A stretch of DNA of 32,766 nucleotides, from positions 1 through 32,766 of the forward strand of contig CALFBF010000006.1 in NCBI GenBank assembly GCA_937949965.1. The letters run 5' to 3'. The stretch comes from an uncultured Roseibacillus sp. GTDB lineage: Bacteria > Verrucomicrobiota > Verrucomicrobiia > Verrucomicrobiales > Akkermansiaceae. The position numbers and the translations under genes were made by a program. The first letter of the stretch is position 1. Each line of letters begins with the position of its first letter. Shown here piece after piece: positions 1 through 8,516 of this stretch. The notes under the pieces were generated by a model. It was not told the DNA's origin. It did not search any database and saw only the letters and a list, made by a program, of their open reading frames with translations.

Positions 1-2924
1 ACAGGAATCATCTTTTGACGAAGCCCCCACTCACGAACCTGGACGGTCCAAGGATAGCGCAAAGTCTTCAAAAATTCCTGCCAAGACTGCCCTGTTGAAT
101 CGCTCTGCAAACTCGCCTGCGCCAAGCGGGCTAAACTTAACCAACGAACCTCATTGGCCTCACGAGGCACGCGTTCTGAAAAACGTGAACGTTCATCAGA
201 AAAATCAATCTGAAGGAGATGCCACCAGCCATAGTCAGTCATCTTCTCTAAAACTTGCCAGTATCTCCCCCTTTCCGAGACGAATGTTCGTTCCAAATCA
301 TGCTCCACTCCTAACAACTCTATCCAGATACTTTTTGCCTCCTCAGCCCGATCCATTCTGATCAAAAAATCTGCTAACAAGAACTGAAGGCGCCAGTCTG
401 TATCGACAACTACCTTGTACCGATTCAAAAACTCTAACACCAGTTGATGCTCTCCTCGTCGCCAAAGCTGCACTGCAATTGCTTCCACATCAGATGCAGT
501 GAGATCGTTTGCAGAGATTCGGCTCAAAACGGCCAAACCTGCTTCAATCTCGCCTACCCGGATTTGCAACCGAGCGAGATGTGGTAACCCCTTTGGCGAA
601 CGAGTCCGCATCAGATGCGCTAAGAGTAACTCCCGTGCCCCAACGATATCCGAATTCTCCTCAGCCAAAGCCACTAATTCGAAGAGAGCTTCCTCATCAT
701 TTGGCGACAACCGATACCACTCCAAAAGCACTCGTTGTCGTTTCCCAGGATCGTTTGAGAGCTTGTAAAGCTGTGCTAACAACCGCAACTGTGAGAGTTC
801 ACGCGTCGCTGCAAACTCCTGCTCCAAACGCGCAGTCAATGTATCCTGCGAACGTATTCGCTGTGCCATTGAATACATTTCATTAAGGTAACGCGCGCGC
901 TCTTCGCTCGTCGGCGCTACACGAAAAAGCTGCTCATAAAGTTGCCCAGCCTCCTTGTATTTACCAAGAGACAGTTGCACTTTCGCTAGTTCACGAGTGA
1001 GCACGGTCCAATCTTCCTCAAAAAGATTGCGGGCCTGTTGTAGTTCTTTTTCGGCATCTCCATACCGTCCCAATTTCGCCAACAAAGCGGCTCTCTCTTT
1101 CCAAGCTGCGACTTTATTCGGTGAGGAATCCTTCCACTGATTCACTTCCTCCAAAGCCGCTAAAATATCACCCCGTTGTGTGAGTAAAGCGATGCGGTGC
1201 TGTTGCGCTAACTCACCGTCAACTCCCTCCAAAGCCGCATCCGCATCTAACAAACGGCCGGCTGATTGCTGCAGGCTTGCCAACAAGCAACGCACATTTA
1301 CCTCTTCGGATTGTGTTAGCTCTGCAACGGCCTCTTCCGAACCATACTCATTACCAATTGCCAAACCGAGATTCACGGCCATCTGCAAATGCGAAAAGTC
1401 ATTTGCAAGAACAACAAGTCGCTGCACGGATTTCCACGCGACTTCGACTTCGCCAAGCTCCTGCGCTAGTTCGCAGTAGAGACTCAGTCCCACAAAATCA
1501 TTACCCAATTCCTGACGGTACTCACCAAGAATAATGAAAGCCTCTGCGTCCAATCCTAACCGACGTTGACTCTTTGCTACCCACAAGGCCTCCGCAACAC
1601 CACCGTCTTTGACCATTGTTTGCCAAACGACAAGGGCCTCACTCTCTCGTCCCTGACTGACAAGCACCTCTACAAGTGCTCGTGAAATTTCACCTGACTC
1701 TTCGTGCTCCACACGCCCCTTCTTCAAGATCCTTAACGCCTCTTCATTCTTCTCAAACCGAGCATAGATGCGTGCCATTTCGAGTAACTCAACGGCACTG
1801 TCTCCTCGCAATTTCTCAACCTCACGCAAGGCGGCCAACCCTTCCTTTCCACCGCTGAACGATCTCAATTCCGCCAATCTCAGCCACCGCTCCGCCGTCG
1901 CTTCACGCGCAATCACAGCCTCTAGTTCCGCTATCGCTTCCTCATGACGTTGCGAAAAGGCTAACAATTCCACGAACTCTAACCGCAGAGACTCATCTCC
2001 CTGTTGTTGTTGTAAAATCTCACGAAAAACCTCAACACCCTCCTCGACCTGTCCGCTAACGGTGAGCTGACGAGCAAGAGACTTTCGAAGCGTCAGTCGC
2101 TGCGGCATCTCCTTGCGTAATTTGACCATGAAGTCGCTCAAACCATACTCGTCCCCTCTCTGCATGAAGGCCTCGCGTATTTTGTGTAACGCCTCGCGCT
2201 CCAACCACGAATTCTCCTCTGAGGCAGCCAACACCTCGCGATAACTTGCTAATGCAGCATCCCTCAGATCCGCTTCTAACCGCAGATCACCCAGCTTTAA
2301 TCGAGCCCGCTCTCGCTGAGAAGGTTCCTCCAAAAGAGTGATGAGTTCTTCCTGTGCCTCGCAGGCCTGCTTCCACAAATTTTCCTCTTCAAACAAATTT
2401 ACCAACTCCGCCCGCAACTCACGATTTGTCGGTTCGGCTGCTAACACCTCATCCCACAACGCTTGCGCGACCTCCTCATTCCGCAAACGATACTCGCACA
2501 GTCCACGCAAAATAACTGCCGCCTGATCCTCCCGTTCTCCCAGAGTCTTCAAAGCTGCCGCAAACTTCAGCTCCGTTGCTTGCAGTTCTGCGATCGCCAA
2601 CTCCGCTCCACCATTGCCTGGCTCTCTCTTCAGCACCTTTTGATATAGCTCCAGCGCACGTTCGTGAGCATCAACTAGCGCAAGATATTGTGCCCAAATC
2701 AGTTGCCGCGCAGTCTCTCCAGATTCCGCTTCCGCCTCTAACCACTCTTCCAACTCCACCCGACTCTGCTCGTTTAGCCAAGCTTCCACCAAGCTCGTCA
2801 TCAAAATCTCATTATCAGTATCTTGTAGGAGCGCTTGATAATGCTCGGTCACCTCCTCACTTGGCCCGGCAAAAAGAAAAGAACTGACCAAAAAAAGAAG
2901 ACAACAAACTCTCATAGCAATCAT
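1..2924 (-). CDS. Secreted TPR-repeat protein, N-terminal 974 codons (C-terminus outside window)
   Basis: One uninterrupted minus-strand reading frame runs from an ATG at 2924 to the left window edge with no stop, so the gene is partial. The first residues (MIAMRVCCLLFLVSSFLFAG) form a signal peptide, so the protein is exported; a second in-frame ATG at 2915 is an equally possible start and neither has a clear ribosome binding site. The rest is nearly all alpha-helical, with A/L/E-rich units of about 34 residues such as ALELYQKVLKREPGN, AALASYREVLAASEE and EAGQLYEQLFRVAP, the pattern of tetratricopeptide repeats. TPR proteins are scaffolds for protein-protein contacts; no catalytic domain is seen in the visible part. 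It lies downstream of rho on the same strand but 187 bp away, so it probably has its own promoter. The specific partner or role cannot be told from the sequence. Confidence 0.85.
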   Translation of the reverse strand, partial: MIAMRVCCLLFLVSSFLFAGPSEEVTEHYQALLQDTDNEILMTSLVEAWLNEQSRVELEEWLEAEAESGETARQLIWAQYLALVDAHERALELYQKVLKREPGNGGAELAIAELQATELKFAAALKTLGEREDQAAVILRGLCEYRLRNEEVAQALWDEVLAAEPTNRELRAELVNLFEEENLWKQACEAQEELITLLEEPSQRERARLKLGDLRLEADLRDAALASYREVLAASEENSWLEREALHKIREAFMQRGDEYGLSDFMVKLRKEMPQRLTLRKSLARQLTVSGQVEEGVEVFREILQQQQGDESLRLEFVELLAFSQRHEEAIAELEAVIAREATAERWLRLAELRSFSGGKEGLAALREVEKLRGDSAVELLEMARIYARFEKNEEALRILKKGRVEHEESGEISRALVEVLVSQGRESEALVVWQTMVKDGGVAEALWVAKSQRRLGLDAEAFIILGEYRQELGNDFVGLSLYCELAQELGEVEVAWKSVQRLVVLANDFSHLQMAVNLGLAIGNEYGSEEAVAELTQSEEVNVRCLLASLQQSAGRLLDADAALEGVDGELAQQHRIALLTQRGDILAALEEVNQWKDSSPNKVAAWKERAALLAKLGRYGDAEKELQQARNLFEEDWTVLTRELAKVQLSLGKYKEAGQLYEQLFRVAPTSEERARYLNEMYSMAQRIRSQDTLTARLEQEFAATRELSQLRLLAQLYKLSNDPGKRQRVLLEWYRLSPNDEEALFELVALAEENSDIVGARELLLAHLMRTRSPKGLPHLARLQIRVGEIEAGLAVLSRISANDLTASDVEAIAVQLWRRGEHQLVLEFLNRYKVVVDTDWRLQFLLADFLIRMDRAEEAKSIWIELLGVEHDLERTFVSERGRYWQVLEKMTDYGWWHLLQIDFSDERSRFSERVPREANEVRWLSLARLAQASLQSDSTGQSWQEFLKTLRYPWTVQVREWGLRQKMIP

Positions 2925-2968
2925 ACGATCTTAGGAAAACGAGCGTTCCAACGCAAAAGTTCTCTCTA

Positions 2969-2996
2969 AAAATATGCGATGAAAATTCTAACTCAA
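2969..2996 (-). promoter_or_regulatory. Possible sigma-70 promoter for the TPR gene
   Basis: Read on the minus strand, TTGAGT (2996-2991) is followed after 16 bases by TATTTT (2974-2969), about 45 bases before the ATG at 2924. The match to the -35/-10 consensus is moderate and the region is AT-rich, so this is only a candidate. Confidence 0.25.
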
Positions 2997-3111
2997 TATC
3001 CTAGATACGACGGCACGAGAACGCATTGTAAAACCCAACCGAATAACAACACCTCCCAAAGGTCACTCTATCTTGCCAACTATTAGGAAAAACCGAACTC
3101 AATTTGTTTCC

Positions 3112-4755
3112 TCACCCCTTAATCTCTAACAGCATCTGGGCATTGTTAGGGAATTTTTTGAGGAAGAAGAGGAGTCGTTCCATGGCCTCGATAGGGCGGT
3201 GGCCGGCGAGGCCACGGCGGATGAGGTTGATCTTGTTGAGGGTGTGATCGGGGAGGAGGAGTTCTTCACGGCGAGTGCCGGACTTGAACAGGTCAACCGC
3301 CGGAAAGACGAAGTGCTCGGCGACTCGTCGGTCGAGGACGAGTTCCATGTTTCCGGTGCCTTTGAATTCCATAAAGATCGCTTCGTCAGCTTTGGAGTTC
3401 GTTTGCACGAGGGCGGTTCCGAGGATTGTTAGAGAGCCTGCTTCGCGGGTATTACGAGCGGCAGCAAAGAGACGGCGAGGCTGCTCTAAGGCCCCTGCCA
3501 TGATGCCTCCAGATTGAATCCCTCGACCCCGGCCTTTCTTACTGCCACCCATGGTGTTGTTGTAGGCCCGGGCGAGGCGGGTGATGGAGTCCATGACGAG
3601 GAAGACGTGCTCCCCTGCTTCTACTAGGCGCTTAGCACGTTCGATACAGAGCTCGGCAAGACGGCAATGATTACGAGCGGGCTCGTCGTTTGAGGAAGCA
3701 TAAATTTCCGCATCGGGGAGTTGCCGACGGAACTCGGTGACTTCCTCTGGACGCTCATCTACTAGACAGACCATGAGGTGCATGGTCTCGGAGTGAAGCT
3801 CTTGCACGGCCTCCGCGATGTGGAGAAGAAGAGTAGTCTTACCTGCGCGAGGAGGCGAGACGATGAGACCTCGCTGACCACGCCCTACTGGTGCGAGAAT
3901 ATCGAGAACCCGAGTCGTGAAGCGCTCGGGAGTGGTCTCTAGGCCAATGCGCTTGTCGGGGAAGATGGCCTTGAGTTCGTCAAAGTGAGGAAAGCTTTTT
4001 GCCTCTTCGGGCACGATTCCATTAATCGTTTCCAGGCTAACGAGCTGGGGACCACGAGGCCCTTGCTGGGCCTTGCCTGCCAATACTTGGCCAACACGAA
4101 GGGCGTGCTGGGCGATGAGATCGGGGGGAACAAAAACGTCGCTCTTCGACTGCTCATAATTCCCGCCTGCTTCTCGGAGGAAGCCGAAGCCTTTGGGAGT
4201 GGTTTCGAGAAGACCAGAAACGGCGTATGGTTCCCCTTGGAACTTTGAGCCCTTCTTCTTGCCTCCTTCTTGATAATCATTGCGACGGCGAGAACGGTCT
4301 TCGCCACCAGCAGCAGCCTTTCCCACTGGCCCGCCTTTGACGCGACCCATAGGGCGACCATTGCGACGGGGAATATCATCCGCATTTGGAGGGCTCGTTT
4401 CTTCGACTACTTCGAGGATCGGTTCTTCCTTCTCTTTCGTCGCTTTCATTCCCTCGGGAACAGCGAGGATTTTGCGAGCAGCGGCTTTCTTAGCCGTTTT
4501 CTTCGCTGCTTTTTTGGTGGTTTTCTTTGGGGAGGCTTCCGCTACTTCAGGAGAAGACTGAGCCTCTGTTTCCTTCTCTTCCGATACTGGTTTCTTGATT
4601 GTCTTCTTTTTGGCAGCAGCTTTTTTAGCGACCTTTTTCTTCGCCGTTGCTTTCTTGGCTACTTTTTTAGGAGCCGTTTTCTTTTTCGGAGGAGAAGAGT
4701 CCGGGGATGTGGATTCGAATTCCGTTTGGATGAGGTCGCTAGGTTCGTCGGCCAT
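3112..4755 (-). CDS. rho: Transcription termination factor Rho with lysine/alanine-rich N-terminal tail
   Basis: Hexameric RNA-dependent ATPase/helicase that ends transcription at Rho-dependent sites. I start it at the ATG at 4755 ([10 protein letters not shown]), 547 aa; an in-frame TTG at 4767 would add four residues. Residues about 24-96 are a low-complexity K/A/T/P tail ([20 protein letters not shown] type), followed by an acidic then Arg/Gly-rich linker to about 175. The RNA-binding OB fold follows ([17 protein letters not shown], about 179-245), then the RecA-like motor: Walker A PPRAGKTT (about 301-308), Walker [12 protein letters not shown] (about 383-393), the Q-loop region [16 protein letters not shown] and the R-loop region [12 protein letters not shown]. 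The usual helical Rho N-domain (E. coli Rho is about 420 aa) seems replaced by the basic tail. All motor motifs are intact, so the gene is almost certainly functional. Confidence 0.97.
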   Translation of the reverse strand: MADEPSDLIQTEFESTSPDSSPPKKKTAPKKVAKKATAKKKVAKKAAAKKKTIKKPVSEEKETEAQSSPEVAEASPKKTTKKAAKKTAKKAAARKILAVPEGMKATKEKEEPILEVVEETSPPNADDIPRRNGRPMGRVKGGPVGKAAAGGEDRSRRRNDYQEGGKKKGSKFQGEPYAVSGLLETTPKGFGFLREAGGNYEQSKSDVFVPPDLIAQHALRVGQVLAGKAQQGPRGPQLVSLETINGIVPEEAKSFPHFDELKAIFPDKRIGLETTPERFTTRVLDILAPVGRGQRGLIVSPPRAGKTTLLLHIAEAVQELHSETMHLMVCLVDERPEEVTEFRRQLPDAEIYASSNDEPARNHCRLAELCIERAKRLVEAGEHVFLVMDSITRLARAYNNTMGGSKKGRGRGIQSGGIMAGALEQPRRLFAAARNTREAGSLTILGTALVQTNSKADEAIFMEFKGTGNMELVLDRRVAEHFVFPAVDLFKSGTRREELLLPDHTLNKINLIRRGLAGHRPIEAMERLLFFLKKFPNNAQMLLEIKG

Positions 4756-5167
4756 GATATCAGTCAATAGAAAATAGGAAGAAGAGAGCTAGTGGCTCGT
4801 GGGCCAAGCTCTGTTAGGAGAGAGAAAAGGGTGCAGTCCAAAGCCGCAAAGATCGGTCATAGAAGCGAATGAAAGGTGAGGTCCGATAAGGTTCAGATAC
4901 GGGGCCGCAATCACGCGCCAATTAGGCGAAAAGGATTACAGGCGAGGGCCTCAATTGAACGAACAGGGGTGGTTCATCTATGAACCGATTCCTGCGGACG
5001 CCTTAATGGTGCCTAATATCGGAGGAAGTGTCGAATTCTTTTTCACGTTCATTTTCGAATCCGCATTGCGCCAAATAGAATGACAGGTTTCCTCCCGTCA
5101 ACTCCACCTCTGCCAAGAAGGTCTCTTTTGACATGAAAAGACTCACCAATCGGTGTAAGATGGCGTT
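4756..5167. other. 412 bp gap between divergent rho and the NfeD-protease gene
   Basis: No plausible gene or RNA gene was found here. It must hold the promoters of both divergent genes and probably a long rho leader. The only structure I note is a perfect inverted repeat at 4971-4986 (GGTTCAT-CT-ATGAACC), which could be an operator. A TTGACA occurs at 5128-5133 but has no -10 box at normal spacing. Confidence 0.5.
4971..4986. repeat. Perfect 7-bp inverted repeat (operator-like)
   Basis: GGTTCAT, two centre bases, ATGAACC. It lies about 215 bp upstream of rho and 180 bp upstream of the NfeD-protease gene. The short arms and 2-base centre suit a dimeric DNA-binding protein better than an RNA hairpin, but no regulator is known. 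Confidence 0.35.
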
Positions 5168-6610
5168 ATGAAAAAGCTGCTCAGTCTTTGGCTACTACTC
5201 ACTACATTGGTAATGGGCGCAGACCCGGAGTCGAAACCGCATCACAATGCATTGGGGAAATCGACCGAGGCGAGCTATCAGGATAAGGTGGTGGTGATAC
5301 AGGTGGGAGAAAAAGACCTCATTAATCAGCAAGCCTTCAAATTCTTTCGCCGCACACTGGAGCGGGTCGAGGAGGAGAAGGCGCGCGCCGTCATCTTCGA
5401 ACTCGATACCCCTGGAGGAATTGCCTTTGCGACCACTGATCTGATGATGAAGAACATTAGCCAGCTTTCGGTCCCGACTTATGCCTTTGTGAATATCGAA
5501 GCTACTTCGGCGGGAGCTTTTGTGGCAGTGGCAACCGACACCATCTACATGGCGCCACTCTCCACCATTGGATCTGCGGCGGTGATCAATGGCACGGGAC
5601 AGAAGATGGAAGAAACGATGCGCGCCAAGGCGGAAGGCCACCTGACCTCGGTAGTGCGGAACATTATGGACGACAAGGGCCATAACTATGAAGTGATGGA
5701 GGCGATGATGATTCTTTCTAAGGAGATTGAATTCGGCGACATCATCTCGGTGGGAGAAAGTGAACTCCTCAATCTAACAGCAGTGGAAGCAACCACTGAA
5801 TTCGAAGGCAGGCCCCTCCTCGCCAAAGGCATTGCTTCGTCCATCGAAGAACTGTTAGAGAAAGAAGGAATTGAGGCTGAGGTCGTGGTCGCGGAAATGA
5901 CGGGCTTCGAAAAGTTCGCCTACTGGATCGGGGCGGCAGGCGGCCTCCTCATTCTCATTGGTTTGGGAGCTGGTTACCTAGAGATGAAGACTCCCGGCTT
6001 CGGACTCGGGGCTTTAGTGGCCATCATTGCGTTTTCTCTCTTCTTCTTTGGAAACTACGTGGCCGGTAATCTCGCTGGTTATGAGACGGCGGCTATTTTC
6101 TTGGTCGGAGTGGTCTTCATCCTTCTCGATATCTTCCTCTTCCCCGGCACCTTCGTGATGGGAATTGTTGGTATTTTCATGATCCTCGGTTCGCTTTTAT
6201 TCTCGATGGTGGACCGATTCGCTTGGGATGATTGGCAAGCTGACGCCTTCGGGGTCGGGCTCTGGAATATCTTCGCCGGCCCCGCGACCGCTCTCTCTTT
6301 AGGATTGATTGGCTCTATTGCTTTGTTCGCAATTGCGATGCGTTACCTCCCTCGTCTCCCCTTTTTCGATCGTTACTTCCTTCCCACCCTAGCAGACGGT
6401 GATACGACCGCCCTCGAAGAAGAAGCAAACCCCTCTTCTCGGGTAGGTTGGACTGGTGAAGCGAAAACCGATCTCCGTCCTGCAGGTAAAGCGCTCTTCC
6501 AAGGTCAAGAGATCGACGTCACTTGCGAGAGCAGCTTCGTCCCCGTCGGGACCGCATTACAAATTGTGAGCGAAGAAGGAATGAAAGTCGTGGTCAAGGT
6601 CGTGAGCTGA
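5168..6610 (+). CDS. NfeD-family membrane-bound ClpP-class serine protease
   Basis: 480 aa. A signal peptide (MKKLLSLWLLLTTLVMG) leads into a ClpP/crotonase-fold serine protease domain (about 40-235). It carries the LDTPGG motif (79-84) and EATSAGAFVA (111-120), whose Ser114 is the likely nucleophile; Lys154 lies 40 residues on, close to the Ser97-Lys138 spacing of the archaeal homologue 1510-N, so it is the likely catalytic lysine. Several transmembrane helices follow (about 252-395) and the chain ends with a soluble OB-fold NfeD domain (about 425-480). Long NfeD proteins of this class cleave hydrophobic stretches of membrane proteins and are usually linked to stomatin/SPFH partners; no SPFH gene is adjacent. 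It is convergent with uxaC (33 bp gap). The start has no Shine-Dalgarno match but fits the signal peptide. Confidence 0.93.
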   Translation: MKKLLSLWLLLTTLVMGADPESKPHHNALGKSTEASYQDKVVVIQVGEKDLINQQAFKFFRRTLERVEEEKARAVIFELDTPGGIAFATTDLMMKNISQLSVPTYAFVNIEATSAGAFVAVATDTIYMAPLSTIGSAAVINGTGQKMEETMRAKAEGHLTSVVRNIMDDKGHNYEVMEAMMILSKEIEFGDIISVGESELLNLTAVEATTEFEGRPLLAKGIASSIEELLEKEGIEAEVVVAEMTGFEKFAYWIGAAGGLLILIGLGAGYLEMKTPGFGLGALVAIIAFSLFFFGNYVAGNLAGYETAAIFLVGVVFILLDIFLFPGTFVMGIVGIFMILGSLLFSMVDRFAWDDWQADAFGVGLWNIFAGPATALSLGLIGSIALFAIAMRYLPRLPFFDRYFLPTLADGDTTALEEEANPSSRVGWTGEAKTDLRPAGKALFQGQEIDVTCESSFVPVGTALQIVSEEGMKVVVKVVS

Positions 6611-6643
6611 GACGACCCTCCTACCATCACTTATCCGTTGCAC

Positions 6644-8050
6644 CTAAAATTTGGGCAGATCGAGATGTCGCTCACAATTGCGGTAGCACAGATCGGCAAT
6701 GAGCGGTTCCAACAGGCTCATGTCATTCGGGATTTCACCACGCTCGGCTTCCTCTCCAATGAGGTTGCATAGAATACGACGGAAATACTCGTGACGTGGG
6801 TAGGAAAGAAAACTGCGACTATCCGTTAAGAATCCGATGAAGTGAGCTAACAAGCCCATGGAGGAAACCGCATTGAGATGCTCCAGAATCCCCTGTTTAG
6901 TATCATTAAACCACCAAGCGGCACCGAACTGAACTTTGTTAGGCGTCGGTGCTTCGCAAAAAGAGCCCACCACATTGGCGAAGAAATGATTCTCGCGCGG
7001 ATTGAGGGTATAGAGAATGGTCTTGGGTAGCTTTTCCTGACGGTCGAGTGAATCGAGGAAAGACAGAATACCTCCTTGTGACTGATCGCCCATGGTATCG
7101 AAGCCGCTATCGGGCCCAAGACGCTCGAAGAGCCGTGTATTAGGATTCCGCAACGGATTGAGGTGGAGCTGCATCGTCCAGTTGCGCTCCGCATTCCATT
7201 GCGCGGCATGATACATGATGAAGTTGCTGAAGGCGGCCTGCTGACAAGGACTGGCTGCTTTTCCCGCTAGAGTACTAGCCAAGATCTGGTCCGCCTCCGA
7301 ATCAGAACAACGCTGATCAGAGAGGGCACCTAAACCATGATCCGAGAGGCGGCAGTTGAGACGGTGGAACTCATCATGGCGCTCTTTGAGAGCACCTAAC
7401 AGATCCTGCGCTTTTGTGATCGACCTACCGCTGATCGCTTCTAAACCCTGTAACCCTTCTTGGAAAAAGGCTGGTCGGTCAACAGCAAGAGCTTTGTCAG
7501 GCCGGAAGGTGGGGTAAATCTTGGTCAGGTGATCACTCTCGTTGTGTGCCGTATGATGCTCTAGAGTATCATTGGCGTCATCAGTTGTTCCCACTGCCGC
7601 AACGCCAAATTTCTTGAGAAGCCCTTGTGCCGAAAAATCACTCTCTTGAAGGCGCTCATTCGCTTGCTCCCAAATCACGTCAGCAGTCTCCGGCGACAAC
7701 AAGGTCTCAATGCCAAAGGCTCGGCGAAGCTCGAGATGAGTCCAATCATAAAGAGGATTCCGCAAGGCCTTCGAGACCGTGGACGCCCAGGCATCGAATT
7801 TCTCACGGTCACTCGCATCGCCGGTGATATGGCTTTCTGGGATGCCATTCGCCCGCATCGCACGCCACTTGTAATGATCGTGCTTGAGCCAGATCTCAGT
7901 CACATTCTGCCAACGATGATCAAAGCGAATCTCGTCCGGCGGGAGATGAGTGTGATAATCGAGAATAGGCTGGTGAGCCGCAGTTTCATGGTAAAGCTGA
8001 CGCGCAGTCTCACTGCCGAGTAGAAAATCGTCGCCCAAGTAAGTTCTCAT
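6644..8050 (-). CDS. uxaC: Glucuronate (uronate) isomerase
   Basis: 468 aa, essentially the length of E. coli UxaC (470 aa). The family interconverts D-glucuronate/D-fructuronate and D-galacturonate/D-tagaturonate, the first cytosolic step of hexuronate breakdown. The amidohydrolase-like barrel opens with the metal-site motif DYHTHLPP (31-38, with His33 and His35), and the sequence follows the family throughout, with ILYTLNPRENHFFANVVGSF and GAAWWFNDTKQGI in the second half. The ATG at 8050 gives the normal N-terminus (MRTYLGDDFLL); no ribosome binding site is visible. No other uronate-pathway gene (reductase, dehydratase, kinase, aldolase) lies in the window, so here it stands alone. It converges on the NfeD-protease gene, and no hairpin terminator is evident in the 33 bp between them. 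Confidence 0.96.
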   Translation of the reverse strand: MRTYLGDDFLLGSETARQLYHETAAHQPILDYHTHLPPDEIRFDHRWQNVTEIWLKHDHYKWRAMRANGIPESHITGDASDREKFDAWASTVSKALRNPLYDWTHLELRRAFGIETLLSPETADVIWEQANERLQESDFSAQGLLKKFGVAAVGTTDDANDTLEHHTAHNESDHLTKIYPTFRPDKALAVDRPAFFQEGLQGLEAISGRSITKAQDLLGALKERHDEFHRLNCRLSDHGLGALSDQRCSDSEADQILASTLAGKAASPCQQAAFSNFIMYHAAQWNAERNWTMQLHLNPLRNPNTRLFERLGPDSGFDTMGDQSQGGILSFLDSLDRQEKLPKTILYTLNPRENHFFANVVGSFCEAPTPNKVQFGAAWWFNDTKQGILEHLNAVSSMGLLAHFIGFLTDSRSFLSYPRHEYFRRILCNLIGEEAERGEIPNDMSLLEPLIADLCYRNCERHLDLPKF

Positions 8051-8360
8051 AAAAAGAGGAAAGAGTCTTGGCTCCGGCCTGACAAGATTTTGCCACTTAA
8101 AATTGGAGCTCTTTCAGTTCCCAAAGGAATCGGACACTTTGTCACATCAACCATCATTCCGACGCGGCAAACTGGCTTCTGCGCTCCTGGAAAGAAAAGC
8201 AACAATACCTCCATCCTTTATGACATGAACCGTAAAGACCACTGGAGAAAGAAATCACATTACCTCTCCCTCAAAACAAGCACCTGTATGGGCTATCCGG
8301 CCAAAATAGCTTTTCGCAAAAGCTCTTAAAATAATGGAAACATCATCCTCGTGACAGCGT

Positions 8361-8379
8361 AATTAGAATAATTCTAATT
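8361..8379. promoter_or_regulatory. Perfect palindrome resembling a PerR/Fur-family 7-1-7 box
   Basis: AATTAGAAT-A-ATTCTAATT, a perfect 9-bp inverted repeat with a single centre base. Its core TTAGAAT-A-ATTCTAA differs from the Bacillus PerR box (TTATAAT-N-ATTATAA) by one symmetric base per arm, and it has the 7-1-7 geometry used by Fur-family repressors. It lies about 100-150 bp upstream of the sigma-factor start. Binding is inferred from geometry only. Confidence 0.5.
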
Positions 8380-8397
8380 CTAAACTTGAGTTTGGAA
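8378..8397. promoter_or_regulatory. Second inverted repeat beside the PerR-like box
   Basis: TTCTAAACT-TG-AGTTTGGAA has 9-bp arms with one mismatch and a 2-base centre. It overlaps the end of the first palindrome by two bases and includes a possible -35 element (TTGAGT, 8386-8391), with a weak -10-like GATAAC at 8411-8416. It may be a second operator or part of the promoter. Confidence 0.3.
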
Positions 8398-8516
8398 TGG
8401 AAATTGCAAAGATAACTTCATCAACAATAAAAATGCCGTCGTGCAGGGAATAAAAGAAGTGCCTCGCTGGTCTTCCTTTTATGGACGACGACATTCTTCA
8501 CCGAAAAAAGGAACTT

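Larger units (their letters stand above)
8051..8516. other. Gap between divergent uxaC and the sigma-factor gene
   Basis: About 465 bp with no convincing gene; the 79-codon frame opened by a TTG at 8090 has no recognisable features. The part from about 8361 holds two adjacent palindromes and AT-rich sequence likely to contain the sigma-gene promoter. The uxaC promoter must also lie here but I cannot place it. Confidence 0.5.

Noticed and set aside
95-2887. Ten plus-strand frames of 60-125 codons across the first 2.9 kb
   Set aside because: All lie antisense to one continuous minus-strand TPR frame and have Ser/Arg/Pro-rich, shadow-type composition.
4270-4770. 166-codon plus-strand frame rich in Phe/Arg/Leu opposite the 5' end of rho
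   Set aside because: It is the antisense of the lysine/alanine tail codons, which produces F/L/R repeats.
4756-5167. Possible structured RNA (SRP RNA, RNase P, tRNA) in the rho-NfeD gap
   Set aside because: None of the conserved motifs (RNase P GAGGAAAGUC, SRP tetraloop domain, tRNA T-arm with matching acceptor) could be found.
8090-8329. 79-codon plus-strand frame in the uxaC-sigma gap
   Set aside because: Opens with TTG, no ribosome binding site, no recognisable domain, and composition looks random.
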